In this document: one piece after another, positions 18,695 through 27,791 of the stretch | Numbering within the stretch: position 1 is the stretch's first letter | How the letters are laid out: each line of letters starts with the position of its first letter | Assembly (NCBI GenBank): GCA_016214955.1 | Contig: JACRMN010000019.1 | Span: forward strand, 186,001-250,000 | Origin: Deltaproteobacteria bacterium | Lineage (GTDB): Bacteria; Myxococcota; Myxococcia; Myxococcales; Anaeromyxobacteraceae | Length of the DNA: 64,000 nt | Reading direction: 5' to 3' | Notes under the pieces: model-generated | Told to the model about the DNA's origin: nothing | The model's database searches: none | What the model saw: only the letters and a program-made list of their open reading frames with translations | Translations under genes and position numbers: made by a program

Positions 18695-21006
18695 GCCGCA
18701 CCGGGCCCCGCATCAGCCTGTGCCTCATCGCCCGCAACGAGGAGGCGATGCTGCCCGACTGCCTGGCCTCGGCGCGCCAGGCGGTGGACGAGATCGTGCT
18801 CGTGGACACCGGCTCGACGGACCGGACCATGGAGATCGCGCGGGCGGCCGGGGCCAAGGTGGTGGAGATGCCCTGGCCCGGCGACTTCTGCCCGCCCCGC
18901 AACGAGGCGGCGCGCCACGCCACCGGCGACTGGATCCTGCAGCTCGACTGCGACGAGCGGCTGGCCCCGGGCGCCGCCAGGGTCCTGCGGGCCGAGGTGC
19001 GGCGCGACGGGCCGGTGGCCGGCCTGCTGCCGCTCCACGACGCCGCCAGCCTCGCCGCCGCCCCCGCCGACGTGGTCTCCGGCCGCGCCCGGCTGGGCGA
19101 GGCCATCTGGCTGCCGCGGCTCCTGCGGCGGCTCCCGGACCTCGCGTGGACCGGCTACGACTCGGTGACCGACTTCCTGGAGCGGCACGGCCTCTCCGCC
19201 CGCTGGGTGGAGGCCCCCATCGTCCACCTCGGCGCCGTGCCGGAGCTGCGCAGGGCCCGCGGCAAGAGCGGGCGCAACCTCGACTACCTGGGCCGGCTCC
19301 ACGCCTCGCGCCCCGACGACCTGTACGTCTGCGGCCTGCTGGCCCAGGAGCTGCTCTCGGCCGGACGCTACGCCGAGGCGCGGGAGGTGGCCGACCGGGG
19401 CTGGGGGCGCATCCAGGCGGTGCCGCCCACCCGGGTGCTGGGGCGGCTGGCGGTGGCCCGGGCGCTGCTGCTCCTGCAGGCCGGCGACGGGGCCGAGGCG
19501 CTCGTCACCGCGCGGGCGGCGGCGGCGCGCGACGGCGCCCACCCCGACCTCTCCTGGCTCGAGGGGCGCGCCCTGGAGGAGCTGGCGCTCCGCACCGGCG
19601 ACGCCGGCGAGCGAGAGCGGCTCCTCCGCGAGGCCGAGGCGGCCCACGGCGCGGCCCGGGCCGGGGCCGGCCAGCGGCGCGCCGACGCCTCCATCAAGGG
19701 AGCCTCCACCTGGCTGCCGCTGGCGGGGCAGGGGCGGGTGCGGCTGCAGCTCGGGCGGCGCCAGGAGGCGGCCCAGGCGCTCCGGGCGGCGCTGGCCGAG
19801 CAGCCCGGCCTGCCCGAGGCGCGGCTCGGCCTCCTCGAGCTGCAGCTCGCCGAGGGGGACGCGGCGGGAGCCCTGGCCGGGTGCGAGCCGCTCCTCGACG
19901 AGAACCCCGACGCCTGGGTGCTGGCCGCGGCCGCGGCGCAGGCCCTGGGCGCCGCGGGGGACGCGCAGCTGCTGGCGGCGCGCGCCGCCGAGCGGGCGGG
20001 CAGGGGCTTCCGGGTCCCGCACCTCCAGGCGCGGCTGCGCGAGCTGCGCGGCGGACCGGCGGCCCTGGCCTCCCCTGCGCCGCCCGCGGCGCCTGTCGCC
20101 GCGCCGGCGCCGCGCCCCGCCGCCAGCACCGCCCCGGCGCGCCGCTTCGCGGTCACCATCGTCTCGCCCCGCGGCTACCCCCACGCCGAGGGCTTCCGCG
20201 AGGTGGCCGAGGCGCTGCACCACGGCCTGCGGGCGCTGGGCCACGACTCGGTGCTGGGCACCGACCTCGGCCTCCGCGGCCGGCAGCACCTGGTGCTGGG
20301 CGCCAACCTGCTGGCCGCCGCCGGCCAGAGGCCGCCGCCGGGGGCCATCCTCTACAACCTGGAGCAGGTGCAGGAGGGCTCCCCCTGGTTCAGCCGGGAG
20401 CTCTTCGAGCTCTACCGGCGCTTCCCGGTCTGGGACTACAGCCGCGCCAACGTCGAGGCGCTGGTGAAGCTGGGGCTGCCGCGGCCGCTCCTGGTGCCGG
20501 TGGGCTTCGTGCCCGAGCTCTGCCGCATCGCCCCGGCCGAGGAGGACATCGACGTCCTCTTCTACGGCTCGGTGAACGAGCGGCGCCGGGCGGTGCTGCA
20601 GGAGCTCTCGCGGCGCGGCGCCCGGGTGCATGCCGCCTTCGGCGTCTACGGTGCCGAGCGCGACAAGCTGGTGGCCCGCTCCCGGCTGGTGCTCAACGTC
20701 CACTACTACGAGGCCAAGGTCTTCGAGATCGTGCGGGTCTCCTACCTGCTGGCCAACCGGCGGGCGGTGGTCTCGGAGACCGGCTGCGATCCGGCCGAGG
20801 AGCAGGGGCTGGCCGGGGCGGTGGCCTTCGCGCCCTATCCGTCCCTGGTGGACACCTGCCTGGGGCTGCTCCGCGACCCGGAGGCCCGGCGCCGCCTGGG
20901 AGAGGCCGGCCTGGCCGCCATGCAGGCCCGGCCCCAGGCCGAGTACCTGCGGGCCGCCCTGGCCGAGGACCAGGAAGCCGGACGCGCCGTGCCGCGGGCG
21001 GGGTAG
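18691..21006 (+). CDS. Fused glycosyltransferase: GT2, TPR and GT1/GT4-like domains
   Basis: 771 residues with three parts. Residues 1-230 are a GT2 domain closely matching the preceding gene (ISLCLIARNEEAMLPDCL, LVDTGSTDRT, LDCDERLAPG). Residues 230-480 are TPR-like helices. A proline/alanine linker (about 460-485) leads to a GT-B-type domain, residues 485-771 (IVSPRGYPHAEGFREVAEAL, VLFYGSVNERRRAVL, and VSETGCDPAEEQGLA, resembling CgeB-type group 1 transferases). The start GTG overlaps the previous stop by four bases. The fusion could add two sugars in turn, which is inference. The glpA gene starts 14 bases after its end. Confidence 0.82.
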   Translation: MSRTGPRISLCLIARNEEAMLPDCLASARQAVDEIVLVDTGSTDRTMEIARAAGAKVVEMPWPGDFCPPRNEAARHATGDWILQLDCDERLAPGAARVLRAEVRRDGPVAGLLPLHDAASLAAAPADVVSGRARLGEAIWLPRLLRRLPDLAWTGYDSVTDFLERHGLSARWVEAPIVHLGAVPELRRARGKSGRNLDYLGRLHASRPDDLYVCGLLAQELLSAGRYAEAREVADRGWGRIQAVPPTRVLGRLAVARALLLLQAGDGAEALVTARAAAARDGAHPDLSWLEGRALEELALRTGDAGERERLLREAEAAHGAARAGAGQRRADASIKGASTWLPLAGQGRVRLQLGRRQEAAQALRAALAEQPGLPEARLGLLELQLAEGDAAGALAGCEPLLDENPDAWVLAAAAAQALGAAGDAQLLAARAAERAGRGFRVPHLQARLRELRGGPAALASPAPPAAPVAAPAPRPAASTAPARRFAVTIVSPRGYPHAEGFREVAEALHHGLRALGHDSVLGTDLGLRGRQHLVLGANLLAAAGQRPPPGAILYNLEQVQEGSPWFSRELFELYRRFPVWDYSRANVEALVKLGLPRPLLVPVGFVPELCRIAPAEEDIDVLFYGSVNERRRAVLQELSRRGARVHAAFGVYGAERDKLVARSRLVLNVHYYEAKVFEIVRVSYLLANRRAVVSETGCDPAEEQGLAGAVAFAPYPSLVDTCLGLLRDPEARRRLGEAGLAAMQARPQAEYLRAALAEDQEAGRAVPRAG

Positions 21007-21019
21007 ACTGCCCGGCGAA

Positions 21020-22651
21020 GTGGAGCGCTTCGACGTCATCGTGGTGGGCGGCGGCGTGAACGGGACTGGCACGGCCCGCGACTGCGCCATGCGTGGCCTC
21101 TCGGTGCTCCTGCTGGAGAAGCAGGACCTGGGCTGCGGCGCCTCGGGCGGCAGCTCGGGGATGATCCACGGCGGCGTGCGCTACATGCTCTCCGACCGCA
21201 AGGTGACGGAGCTGGCCTGCCGCGACTCGGGCTACATCCAGCGCATCGTCCCGCACCTGCTGTTCCGCATCCCCTTCCTGGTGCCCTTCGCCTCGAAGGG
21301 CGAGCGGGCCCGGCTGGAGGAGCGGGCCGAGTGGTACGCCTTCGAGGTCTACTTCGGCGCCTACGACCAGTACCAGCCGCTGAAGCGGAGCAAGCCCTCG
21401 GTGCGGCTCGGCGCCGAGGAGCTCTACCGGGTGGAGCCGGGGCTGCGGCCCGGCCTGCACGGGGCCATTGCCTTCGACGAGTGGGGCATCGACGCCAACC
21501 GGCTCTGCCTCGGGAACGCCCTCTCGGCCGAGACCCACGGGGCCCGCATCCGCACCTGGACCGAGGCGCGCGAGGTGCTGCGGCGCGACGGCCGGGTGAC
21601 GGGGGTGCGCTGGCGCGACGCCCTCACCGGCGAGGTGGGCGAGGCCGAGGCGCCGGTGGTCTTCAACGCCAGCGGGGCCTGGTCGCCCGCCTTCGGGCGC
21701 CGCGCCGGCGCGCGGGTGCCCATGCGGCCGGGCAAGGGGGTGCACCTCACCCTCGACCGGCGCTGGTCCGACTACGGGGTGCTGTGCACCGCGGTGGACG
21801 GCCGCCAGATGTTCCTCATGCCCCACGAGAACGAGTCGATCGTGGGGACCACCGACGACGACTTCTACGGCGACCCGGACGACATCGAGGCCACCCACGA
21901 CGAGGTGCAGTACCTGCTCGAGGGCGCGGCCTCGATGGTGCCGGGCGTGGCCCGCTCCCGCATCACCCGCGCCTGGTGGGGCGTGCGCACCACGCTCCAC
22001 GCCTACGGGCCCAACGAGGACGCGCTCTCCCGCGACCACCGGCTGCTGGAGCACGCCGCCGACGGGGCGGCCGGGCTGCTCTCCATCGTCGGCGGGAAGC
22101 TGGCCAGCTACCGGGCCCAGGCGGAGGACGCCACCGACCTCATCCTCTCGCTGCTGGGCCGGGCGCCGGCCGCCTGCCACACCCACGAGGAGCCGCTGCC
22201 GGGCGGGGAGGCGCCGGTGGACGTGGCGGCGCTGGCCTCGCGCCACGGCGTGGCCGAGCCGGTGGCCGGGCGCATCGCCTACCGCCACGGCGCCCGGGCC
22301 GAGGAGGTGCTGCGGCTCTGCGACGAGGACCCGCGGCTGCGGCTGGTGCTCTGCAAGGGGGAGGGCATCCTGGCGGCCGAGGTGGTCCACTGCCTGCGGC
22401 ACGAGCGGGTGCGGCGGCTCCAGGACCTGCGGCGGCGCTGCAAGCTCTCGGTGGGATCGTGCGGCGGGCTCGACTGCGCCCGGCCGGCGGCGCAGCTCGC
22501 GGCCCGGGAGCTCTCCTGGAGCCCGGAGCAGGCCCGGGCCGAGCTGGCCGATCTGCTGGAGGCGGGCTGGCGCGAGCGGCGGGCGGTGCTCGACGGGCAC
22601 CAGCTCGTGCAGGAGGAGCTCTTGCGCGGCGTCTTCGGGGGCGGCGCTTGA
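21020..22651 (+). CDS. glpA: Anaerobic-type glycerol-3-phosphate dehydrogenase, FAD subunit A
   Basis: 543 residues, near the 542 of E. coli GlpA. It oxidises glycerol-3-phosphate to dihydroxyacetone phosphate. The FAD-binding Rossmann motif is VIVVGGGVNGTGTARDCAMRG at the N-terminus, then ASGGSSGMIHGGVRYM. The C-terminal BFD-like iron-sulfur region is present (VLCKGEGILAAEVVHCL ... VGSCGGLDC), but the first CxC pair of E. coli GlpA reads CKG here, so one of the four Cys is lost or moved. It starts with GTG only 14 bases after the glycosyltransferase gene, and overlaps glpB by four bases (TTGA). No glpC follows. Confidence 0.88.
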   Translation: MERFDVIVVGGGVNGTGTARDCAMRGLSVLLLEKQDLGCGASGGSSGMIHGGVRYMLSDRKVTELACRDSGYIQRIVPHLLFRIPFLVPFASKGERARLEERAEWYAFEVYFGAYDQYQPLKRSKPSVRLGAEELYRVEPGLRPGLHGAIAFDEWGIDANRLCLGNALSAETHGARIRTWTEAREVLRRDGRVTGVRWRDALTGEVGEAEAPVVFNASGAWSPAFGRRAGARVPMRPGKGVHLTLDRRWSDYGVLCTAVDGRQMFLMPHENESIVGTTDDDFYGDPDDIEATHDEVQYLLEGAASMVPGVARSRITRAWWGVRTTLHAYGPNEDALSRDHRLLEHAADGAAGLLSIVGGKLASYRAQAEDATDLILSLLGRAPAACHTHEEPLPGGEAPVDVAALASRHGVAEPVAGRIAYRHGARAEEVLRLCDEDPRLRLVLCKGEGILAAEVVHCLRHERVRRLQDLRRRCKLSVGSCGGLDCARPAAQLAARELSWSPEQARAELADLLEAGWRERRAVLDGHQLVQEELLRGVFGGGA

Positions 22652-23919
22652 GCGACCTCCTGGTGGTGGGCGGGGGGATGGCCGGCGCCATCGCGGCGCT
22701 GGCGGCGCGGGAGGCCGGGGCCTCGGTGCTCCTGGCGCGGCGCGGGCCGGGCGGCACCGCCCTCTCCGGCGGCGCGGTGGGCGTGGCCCCCGACGCCGGG
22801 GCGCCCTCGACGGTGCCCTTCGCCCTGCGGCTGCGCCCCATGGAGGCGGCCCGGCGGCTGGCGGCGCTGCGCCCGGCCCACCCCTACGCCATCGCCGGCG
22901 TGGGGCGGCTCGCCGAGGCGCTCGACTTCGCCGCCCGCGCCCTGCCCGGGCTGCTCGCGCCCTTCGAGGATCGCTCGCGCTTCCTGGTGACGGCCGGCGG
23001 CGGCGTGGCCGAGTGCGGGCTGTGCCAGCGCTCGCAGGTGGCCGGCGATCTCGCCCTGGCGCGCGGCCTGGTGGCGGCGGTGGGCTTCCGCGGCCACCTG
23101 GGCTTCGACGCCCGGCCCTGGGCGGCGGCGGTGGCGGGCATGGCGGCGGCCGGGGCGCCTCCATCCGCCTGGGCCGAGGCCGAGCTGTTCGGGGGGCCGG
23201 AGGAGGGGACGCTGGCGCCGCACGAGCTGGCGCGGGCCCTGGAGCGCCCGGGCGCGGCCGAGGCGGCGGGTGCGGCGGTGCGAGCCGTGCTCCCGGCGGG
23301 AGCGGCGGTGGCCCTCCTGCCGCCGGTGCTCGGGCTCGATCCCGCGGTGCGGGTGCTGGAGCGGCTCGCGGCCGCGGCCGGCGTGCCGGTGGCGGAGACG
23401 CTGGCCGACGTGCCCAGCGTTCCCGGGCTGCGGCTCCAGGCGGCGCTGGAGGCCCGGCTCGCGGCCGCCGGGGTGGAGCTGGTGTCGGGGAAGGTGGAGC
23501 TGGGCGGCTGGCCGCGGCGGCCGCTGCTGGTGGCCGGCCAGGAGCGGGAGGCGCGGGCGGTGGTGCTGGCCTCGGGCCGCTTCGTGGGCGGCGGGCTGGT
23601 GCGCCACGGCGAGCTGCGCGAGGCGCTGCTCGGCCTGCCGGTGGAGGCCACCGTGGGCGGGGAGTCGGGCACGCGCCTGGCCGGCCGGCCGGCGCCGTCG
23701 CTGACGCGCCCGGAGCGGCGGGCGCCCCAGCCGCTGCTCGCGGCCGGGCTGCGGGTGGACGCGGCCATGCGCCCGCTGGGCGAGTCGGGCCAGCCTGCGC
23801 ACCCGCGGCTCTTCGCGGCCGGTGCGGTGATCGGCGGCTACGAGAACGCCGCCGACGGCACCGGCCTGGGCGCGGCCATCCTCACCGGCTACCTGGCGGG
23901 CAAGGCGGCGGCCGGGTAG
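22648..23919 (+). CDS. glpB: Anaerobic glycerol-3-phosphate dehydrogenase subunit B
   Basis: 423-residue FAD/NAD(P)-fold flavoprotein (E. coli GlpB has 419). The dinucleotide motif DLLVVGGGMAGAIAALAARE is at the N-terminus, and LFAAGAVIGGYENAADGTGLGAAILTGYLAG closes the FAD site at the C-terminus. GlpB passes electrons from GlpA towards a membrane-bound quinone pathway through GlpC. The start TTG is inside the glpA stop (TTGA), so translation is coupled. GlpC is absent downstream: the next gene is convergent, 6 bases away. An orphan two-cluster Fe-S protein lies 5 kb further on. Confidence 0.84.
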   Translation: MSDLLVVGGGMAGAIAALAAREAGASVLLARRGPGGTALSGGAVGVAPDAGAPSTVPFALRLRPMEAARRLAALRPAHPYAIAGVGRLAEALDFAARALPGLLAPFEDRSRFLVTAGGGVAECGLCQRSQVAGDLALARGLVAAVGFRGHLGFDARPWAAAVAGMAAAGAPPSAWAEAELFGGPEEGTLAPHELARALERPGAAEAAGAAVRAVLPAGAAVALLPPVLGLDPAVRVLERLAAAAGVPVAETLADVPSVPGLRLQAALEARLAAAGVELVSGKVELGGWPRRPLLVAGQEREARAVVLASGRFVGGGLVRHGELREALLGLPVEATVGGESGTRLAGRPAPSLTRPERRAPQPLLAAGLRVDAAMRPLGESGQPAHPRLFAAGAVIGGYENAADGTGLGAAILTGYLAGKAAAG

Positions 23920-23925
23920 GCCCGG

Positions 23926-24987
23926 TCACCCTCCCGCGGGCACGAACGCCAGCCTGGCGCCGGCGCGGCTCACCGCCTCGGCCAGCGCCACGCCGTCGGC
24001 CTGGAAGAAGGTCTGCGCGTCGAGGTCGCGGAGCAGCGCGCTCGGCCCGGCCACGCAGACGCCGGTCTTCGGCACCTCGATGCCCAGCGCCTGGGTGGCG
24101 GGGTTCTTCGCCAGCAGGTCGAGGATCCCGTCCACGAAGCCCTCGGGCGCCGAGACGGTGGGGTGGAGGAGCAGGGCCACCTCGTTGCTGGCCGCCTGGA
24201 GCCCCTCGTGCGCCGCCGCCGCCGCGCTCTGGGTCCGCGCGCTCACCACCCGCACCTGACGGGGGTTCTGCGAGGCGAAGGCGTAGGCCGAGCGCAGGGT
24301 GTCGTCGCGGGAGCCGCCGTCGGCGATCACGATCTCGTCGTCGGGCCGCAGGCTGCGCTTGATGCTCTCCAGGCAGGGGGTGAGCGTGGAGGCCGCGTCG
24401 CAGGCCGGCACCACCACCGAGAGGCGCGGGCGCGGTGCCGCGGCCGCCGGAGCGTGCATCACCATCGCCGTCTGGGCCACCACCTCGACCTTCCTGCCCC
24501 GGGCCTGGAGCCTCGCGAGCAGGGCGTCGGCGGGAGCCTCGTCCTTCTCGTCCCAGCCGCCGGCCTCCCGCAGGTCGGCCATGCGCACCGCCAGGTAGGC
24601 ACCGCCCAGGCCCGAGGCCTCGGAGGGGCAGGCGGCGGCGACCGCCGGGTCCTCGAAGAGCCTGGCCAGCGGCGGCAGCCAGCCGGCCTTGGGCTCGGCG
24701 TCGCGGTCGAGCAGCAGGAGCACGTCGCCCTTGGCGGCCTCGGCCGCCTGGGCCGCGGCGCGGGCGAAGCCCACCGGCCGCTCGTTGCGCACCAGCCGGA
24801 TGCCGTCGAGCCGCGGCAGCGCCAGGCGCGTGTCGTCGGTGGTGCCGTCGTCCACCACGATGGTCTCGCGGCGCACGCCGTTGGAGTTCAGGGCCAGGGC
24901 CAGGAGGCAGCGGAGGTTGGCTTCCCAGCCGTCGCCGACCAGGACCGCCAGCGAGAAGGAAACCGGGGAAGGAGTGCTCTCGCTCAC
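23926..24987 (-). CDS. Double family-2 glycosyltransferase-like protein
   Basis: 353-residue protein with two GT2-like halves. Half one (residues about 10-165) has TIVVDDGTTDDTRLALPRL and LLLLDRDAEPKAGWL. Half two (about 170-350) has LSVVVPACDAASTLTPCLESIKRSL and IVIADGGSRDDTLRSAYAF. Only half one keeps a good DxD (DRDAE). Half two has no clear DxD, so it may be regulatory or degenerate. GTG start preceded by AAAGGAT. It is the last gene of a minus-strand run (methyltransferase, WbsX-like, radical SAM) but is separated from the radical SAM gene by 119 bases that hold an inverted repeat. Confidence 0.78.
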   Translation of the reverse strand: MSESTPSPVSFSLAVLVGDGWEANLRCLLALALNSNGVRRETIVVDDGTTDDTRLALPRLDGIRLVRNERPVGFARAAAQAAEAAKGDVLLLLDRDAEPKAGWLPPLARLFEDPAVAAACPSEASGLGGAYLAVRMADLREAGGWDEKDEAPADALLARLQARGRKVEVVAQTAMVMHAPAAAAPRPRLSVVVPACDAASTLTPCLESIKRSLRPDDEIVIADGGSRDDTLRSAYAFASQNPRQVRVVSARTQSAAAAAHEGLQAASNEVALLLHPTVSAPEGFVDGILDLLAKNPATQALGIEVPKTGVCVAGPSALLRDLDAQTFFQADGVALAEAVSRAGARLAFVPAGG

Positions 24988-25103
24988 GGGTGATCCTTTC
25001 GAGTGATCCGACAGCGGCGCGTCGCCGCCTGGGGGAATAGCAACTCCGGTGCCGGCCGGGCGGCCGCCTGGTTGCGGCCACTTGGCCTGCGGGTGGGCCA
25101 CGC

Positions 25104-25121
25104 GCGTCAAGCCGTTGACGC
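25104..25121. repeat. Inverted repeat shared with 17.2 kb
   Basis: GCGTCAA, spacer GCCG, TTGACGC: a 7-bp perfect inverted repeat spanning the stop codon of the radical SAM gene. The copy at 17188-17207 has the same core and is also preceded by CCTGCGGGTGGG. The two copies bracket the glycosyltransferase/glpAB block. Confidence 0.5.
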
Positions 25122-26126
25122 GGCCGGGGCCGATGGGAGGGCCGCGAACTGCGCCTCGAGCACCGCCGCGGCGCGGGCGTCCCGCTCCGCCATGCCGGCG
25201 TAGAGCCCGGTGAGGTGCAGCCCGTTGCGCATGCACGGGCCGCAGGCCGGGTGGCGCAGCTTCCGGGCCGCGATCTCCGGCGCCGGCACCTCCAGGTAGC
25301 TGGTGGCCACCGGCTCCACGTCGTAGGTGGCGCAGCAAAGCTCGGCGGAGCCGTCGGCGCCGATGAGGACCATGCGGCCCAGGGGGCACTCGCCGGCAGG
25401 TAGCTCCCCGGCGTGGCGCAGGGAGATCTCCCTCGCCTCCTCCAGGCCGATGACCAGCAGGTCGACCAGCGGCTGGTCCTGGGGCGGGACGCCTTCCTCC
25501 AGCCAGCGGACCACCTTCTCCACCGGCGCCGGGATGGCCCACACCGGGGTGAAGGAGAAGCGCAGCTCCTCCACCAGGTTTCGCATGGCGACGAGGTCCT
25601 CGGCGCAGTTGTGCCGGTACCGGTGGTAGTTGACGTCGACGTGCAGCGGGACGCCGAGCTCGTCCATGAGCCGGCGCAGCGTGCGGAGGTTGTCCTTGAC
25701 CCGCGCCACGTCCCCGCCCCGGTGCGTGACCCCGTAGGTGGACTGCCAGAAGCCGGAGACCGAGACCCGCAGCCAGTCGGGGCGTGCCTCGACGACCGCC
25801 CGGAGGTCGCGCGGGCGCACCAGGTTGGAGGAGAGGCGGCAGACGAGCCCGCGGGCCTTCACCGCCCGGACGAAGTCGGGGGCGCGCGGGTGGAGGAGCG
25901 GCTCCCCCCAGTTGAAGAGGTGGATGCGCGGCCGGCCCGGCCCCGGGGCCTCGGCCTCGACCTTGTCGAGGATGCGCTCGAACAGCGGGAGCTGCATCAC
26001 GCCGCGGAAGCGCCTGGCGCCGCGCGAGTTCCCCTGGCCGCAGGAAGGGCAGGAGAGGTTGCAGGCCCCGACGATGTCCAGGAAGACGTCGTTGCCGTCG
26101 GGGAGCCAGAGCGGGTCCAGGGACAT
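25107..26126 (-). CDS. Radical SAM protein with SPASM-like C-terminus
   Basis: 339 residues. The [4Fe-4S]-SAM motif is C22-N-L-S-C26-P-S-C29, followed by the glycine-rich FNWGEPLLHPRAPDFV. A second cysteine group near the C-terminus (GECPLGRM, AELCCAT, ACGPCMRNG) fits a SPASM/twitch auxiliary cluster. Related proteins modify peptides or act on sugars in polysaccharide clusters; no short precursor peptide is visible nearby, so a role in the surrounding glycan cluster is more likely, by inference. It starts with ATG 9 bases after the WbsX-like gene, so it is probably in the same operon. Confidence 0.85.
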   Translation of the reverse strand: MSLDPLWLPDGNDVFLDIVGACNLSCPSCGQGNSRGARRFRGVMQLPLFERILDKVEAEAPGPGRPRIHLFNWGEPLLHPRAPDFVRAVKARGLVCRLSSNLVRPRDLRAVVEARPDWLRVSVSGFWQSTYGVTHRGGDVARVKDNLRTLRRLMDELGVPLHVDVNYHRYRHNCAEDLVAMRNLVEELRFSFTPVWAIPAPVEKVVRWLEEGVPPQDQPLVDLLVIGLEEAREISLRHAGELPAGECPLGRMVLIGADGSAELCCATYDVEPVATSYLEVPAPEIAARKLRHPACGPCMRNGLHLTGLYAGMAERDARAAAVLEAQFAALPSAPAASTA

Positions 26127-26135
26127 GGGCGGCCT

Positions 26136-27791
26136 CTACCGGACGATGATGCGGTGCTCCGACTGGCCCGAGACCACGCGATCCTGGGCCACCTGGGTCA
26201 CCGAGAGCCGGTACTCGCCCGGGGCCACGGCGGCGCAGCCGAACCGGCCCTCGAAGCCGACGAAGTCGGTCACCTTGGGATCCAGGTTGCGGTTGCGGAA
26301 GGCCACGTCCGGCCGGCGGGTGCGCGCCTTCAGGGGAGCCGAGAAGACCCGCTCGCCGTTGGGCGAGGTCAGCATCACGAAGGCGGCGCAGCGCACCGGC
26401 TCCACCTTGGGTGACAGGGCCCAGCCCTTGACGCGCAGCTCGTCGGTGGAGCGCAGCTCGACCCGGCCGCGCGGCTCGTCGCCCTGGAACTGGTCGAAGT
26501 GCACCACGCAGTCGGTGCTGGCCGGCCTGCCCTGGGCCTGCGGGACGCCGGCCCTGAACTCGGTGCGGGGCTCGCCGGGCCGCCCACCGGCCCGATCCAC
26601 GCGCTCCAGGGCCATCTCCAGGTCCTCCAGGTAGGGGCGCAGCCCCTCCGCGGAAACCGGAGCGCCGCTGCGGAGCAGCTCCAGCGCCGCGCGCCAGGCC
26701 TCCGCGCGGGCGAGGCCCCGGGAGGTGGCCTCGAGCCAGGCGCGCCCGTGGCGCTGGTCCGGCTCCAGGTGGGCGCCCTCGGCCCACTCGTTCCAGGCGT
26801 TGATGAAGAGGATCCGCTCCTGCGGCGGGTTGTGGGCCCGGGTCCAGGAGGCGGTGGCCCGCAGCCAGGTCTCGTAGGCGCGCGGGGTCGAGCCGCGGAA
26901 GAAGAAGGAGGAGCTGCCGCGCCGCGGGGTGTTGTCCCAGTCGGTCATCACGCCGCGCAGCAGACGGTAGGCGGGCGTCTCCCGCTGCAGGTAGCGGGAC
27001 ACCAGGTCCTGGTAGTCGAAGACGCTGCCGGTGAAGTCGGGATCGAGCCCGGGCAAGGTCCTGGGGTCGATGGCGCGCCCGTGCCACGGCGAGGGCGGGA
27101 ACTCGACCGCGGCGTCGAAGCCCACCTGGCGCGGGTCGACGTTGGGGTCGTGGCTCTGCACCGCGCACAGGTACAGGCCCGGCAGCCCCTCGGCCTCGGC
27201 GCGCAGGCGCCAGTGACGGGCGATGGCCGCCGGGTCCTTCATCCTGCCCACCCGGTAGACGAGCAGCACCGGGCGTCCCTCCACCCGGATGTAGCGCCGG
27301 TCCTGGAGGATGGGCATCACCTCGTCGATGAAGCCGCGGTAGTGCTCGTCGCTGTCGTCCTGGGCCACCAGGACCTGGGCCTCGGAGCCGTCCCAGCGCC
27401 GCGACCAGGTCTCGTTCGCCCAGCAGATGCAGAAGGGGAAGTCGGGCTCTCCGCTCGCCAGCACCTCCATCAGCGGGCGCTCCAGCAGCCGCTTCTCGCC
27501 GAACGAGTAGTAGTAGTAGCAGAAGCCGTGGATGCCGTGCTCCCGCGCCAGCTCGGCCTGGGCCTTGCGGACCTCGGGGACGCGCAGGTCGTAGAAGCCC
27601 AGCTCGGTGGGCAGATGGGGCTGCTCGTGGCCGGTGAACAGCGGGCGGGCCCGCACCACGTTGGTCCACTCGGTGAACCCCTTGCCCCACCACTCGTCGT
27701 TCTCCGGCGTGGGGTGGAACTGGGGCAGGTAGTAGGCGATGGCGCGCACCTCGGGGGCGGGCGTCGGGGCGGCGCTGTCCGCTGCGTTCAT
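26136..27791 (-). CDS. WbsX-like / GH99-like glycan protein
   Basis: 551 residues. Residues 14-330 match the WbsX (GH99-like) family by eye: [51 protein letters not shown], and [20 protein letters not shown]. The C-terminal 200 residues are a beta-rich domain ([15 protein letters not shown] ... [23 protein letters not shown]), like domains found after glycosyltransferases in polysaccharide clusters. These proteins are usually found in O-antigen or capsule loci; whether they transfer or hydrolyse sugars is not settled. The ATG overlaps the methyltransferase stop by four bases (ATGA). Confidence 0.8.
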   Translation of the reverse strand: MNAADSAAPTPAPEVRAIAYYLPQFHPTPENDEWWGKGFTEWTNVVRARPLFTGHEQPHLPTELGFYDLRVPEVRKAQAELAREHGIHGFCYYYYSFGEKRLLERPLMEVLASGEPDFPFCICWANETWSRRWDGSEAQVLVAQDDSDEHYRGFIDEVMPILQDRRYIRVEGRPVLLVYRVGRMKDPAAIARHWRLRAEAEGLPGLYLCAVQSHDPNVDPRQVGFDAAVEFPPSPWHGRAIDPRTLPGLDPDFTGSVFDYQDLVSRYLQRETPAYRLLRGVMTDWDNTPRRGSSSFFFRGSTPRAYETWLRATASWTRAHNPPQERILFINAWNEWAEGAHLEPDQRHGRAWLEATSRGLARAEAWRAALELLRSGAPVSAEGLRPYLEDLEMALERVDRAGGRPGEPRTEFRAGVPQAQGRPASTDCVVHFDQFQGDEPRGRVELRSTDELRVKGWALSPKVEPVRCAAFVMLTSPNGERVFSAPLKARTRRPDVAFRNRNLDPKVTDFVGFEGRFGCAAVAPGEYRLSVTQVAQDRVVSGQSEHRIIVR

